Positions 63,257-64,000 of a stretch of 64,000 bases of DNA are shown one piece after another (within the stretch, counting starts at the first letter, position 1; each line of letters begins with the position of its first letter). The stretch is from CAILZL01 sp035548495 (GTDB lineage: Bacteria; Pseudomonadota; Gammaproteobacteria; Steroidobacterales; Steroidobacteraceae): positions 65,132 through 129,131 of the forward strand of contig DASZSV010000005.1 of NCBI GenBank assembly GCA_035548495.1, read 5' to 3'. The notes under the pieces are model-generated. The model was not told the origin of the DNA. It saw only the letters and a list, made by a program, of their open reading frames with translations, and made no database searches. The position numbers and the translations under genes are program-made.

Positions 63257-64000
63257 TTACTTGATGAACACCAGCAACAGTGCACCCACCACAATGCGGT
63301 ACCACGCAAACACGGTGAAACGGTGGGTCTGGATGTAACGCAACAACCACTTCACCACCGTAAACGCGACGATGGCGGAGACCAGAAAGCCGACAATCAA
63401 TTGCGTCCAGTCATCAGCACTGACACCGGCCTTCATCGCTTTATGCAATTCACTGGCGCTGGCGGCATACATGGTGGGAATGCCGACCAGGAATGCAAAC
63501 TCCGTTGCTGCAACACGGCTGGTGCCGCCAATCAACATCGCCGAAAAAATGGTGGCGCCCGAACGCGATGTGCCGGGAAAAATCGCCGCAACAATTTGCG
63601 CAAGCCCTACGATGACAGCACCCAGCCACGTGACTTTCTCATGATCGGGACGTTTTGCCGCAAGCCATTCGGCACCGAGAATCCACACGCCGCCGATGAT
63701 CAGCGCCCACGCGATTATCGTCATGTCTTCAGGCAGCTTGAAGTTGAATTTGCTCACCAGCAGGAACCCGAGCGCGCCGGTGATCAAAAACGCCAGCGCC
63801 AGCTTGCAGGCGTATTCCCTGTTTTCACGCTGTTTCAGACCAACCAGCAATTGCCACAAACGCTTCCAGTAAATAACCGTGACGGCCAGAATCGCACCTG
63901 CCTGAATCACCACATTGAACATGTCCGAACGCGCGCCAAGACCCAGCTTTTCGGCAATCAGCAAGTGTCCAGTGCTGGATACGGGCAGAAATTCGGTGAT
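63257..64000 (-). CDS. uppP: Undecaprenyl-diphosphatase, N-terminus beyond window
   Basis: A BacA-type membrane phosphatase that recycles undecaprenyl diphosphate for cell-wall synthesis. The visible 247 residues include the first motif EFLPVSSTGHLL at the window edge, IYWKRLWQLL, and the second motif FPGTSRSGATIFSAM. About 20 N-terminal residues are missing. It precedes the amidase gene on the same strand, 7 bases apart. Confidence 0.94.
   Translation of the reverse strand: MTEFLPVSSTGHLLIAEKLGLGARSDMFNVVIQAGAILAVTVIYWKRLWQLLVGLKQRENREYACKLALAFLITGALGFLLVSKFNFKLPEDMTIIAWALIIGGVWILGAEWLAAKRPDHEKVTWLGAVIVGLAQIVAAIFPGTSRSGATIFSAMLIGGTSRVAATEFAFLVGIPTMYAASASELHKAMKAGVSADDWTQLIVGFLVSAIVAFTVVKWLLRYIQTHRFTVFAWYRIVVGALLLVFIK

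Noticed and set aside
1..64000. CRISPR arrays, prophage, integrase, transposase or rRNA genes
   Set aside because: No regularly spaced repeats, recombinase-type proteins or rRNA sequence were found on reading both strands.

Overview
The window looks like a chromosomal segment of a gammaproteobacterium of moderate GC content. The evidence is gene order: wrbA-DUF2069 / hda-pgsA-DUF2066 / purM-purN-DUF3108, fabI-ppiD-hupB-lon-clpX-clpP-tig, and the rnf genes followed by nth and a DUF1841 gene are all arrangements known from Pseudomonas, Xanthomonas and relatives. No plasmid, phage, transposase, CRISPR or rRNA signal was seen. I cannot name the genus; a lineage near Xanthomonadales/Nevskiales/Steroidobacterales is a guess.

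Layout. 1-7.4 kb: housekeeping genes (quinone reductase, replication-initiation control, phospholipid and purine synthesis, fatty acid synthesis). 7.7-16.9 kb: a minus-strand proteostasis block (ppiD, tRNA-Asp, tRNA-Val, hupB, lon, clpX, clpP, tig, tRNA-Leu) with a readable sigma70 promoter for hupB, a heat-shock-type promoter for lon and a terminator after clpX. 17.0-27.5 kb: pilT-pilU, then metG followed after 4 bases by rnfA, then rnfC-D-G-E, nth, a DUF1841 gene and pdxJ. The Rnf set has no rnfB, and RnfA and RnfE have each lost one of the conserved cluster-binding cysteines. 27.6-35.5 kb: envelope proteins, mscL, an NPP-type phosphatase, class I fumarase and an A+T-rich orphan lipoprotein. 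35.7-42.5 kb: glycogen phosphorylase, a CheY/CheZ-like pair, a MOSC protein, small envelope proteins. 42.6-47.6 kb: a very large lipoprotein with three haem c motifs beside an autotransporter-type beta-barrel.

48-63 kb: a carbohydrate region with a GH26 mannanase, a double alpha/beta hydrolase, an acyltransferase, a DUF418 membrane protein, a GH3 glucosidase, a GH2 enzyme carrying the beta-glucuronidase N-x-K motif, a GntP-type sugar-acid permease and UDP-glucose dehydrogenase. A 9+9 bp palindrome sits between the DUF418 and GH3 genes and may be their operator. A lipid-anchored ClpP-like protein lies between two structured intergenic repeats. The window ends in an N-carbamoylputrescine amidase-type gene and a truncated uppP.

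Several intergenic elements are strongly structured: a two-copy family at 7.5 and 39.6 kb, a three-arm element at 59.1 kb, a 12+12 bp inverted repeat at 28.7 kb, and C-rich hairpins at 56.2 and 62.3 kb. The most unusual protein-level signals are the altered Rnf complex, the CheZ-like partner of CheY, the haem lipoprotein/barrel pair, the tandem hydrolase with non-serine elbows, and the lipid-anchored ClpP-like protein.
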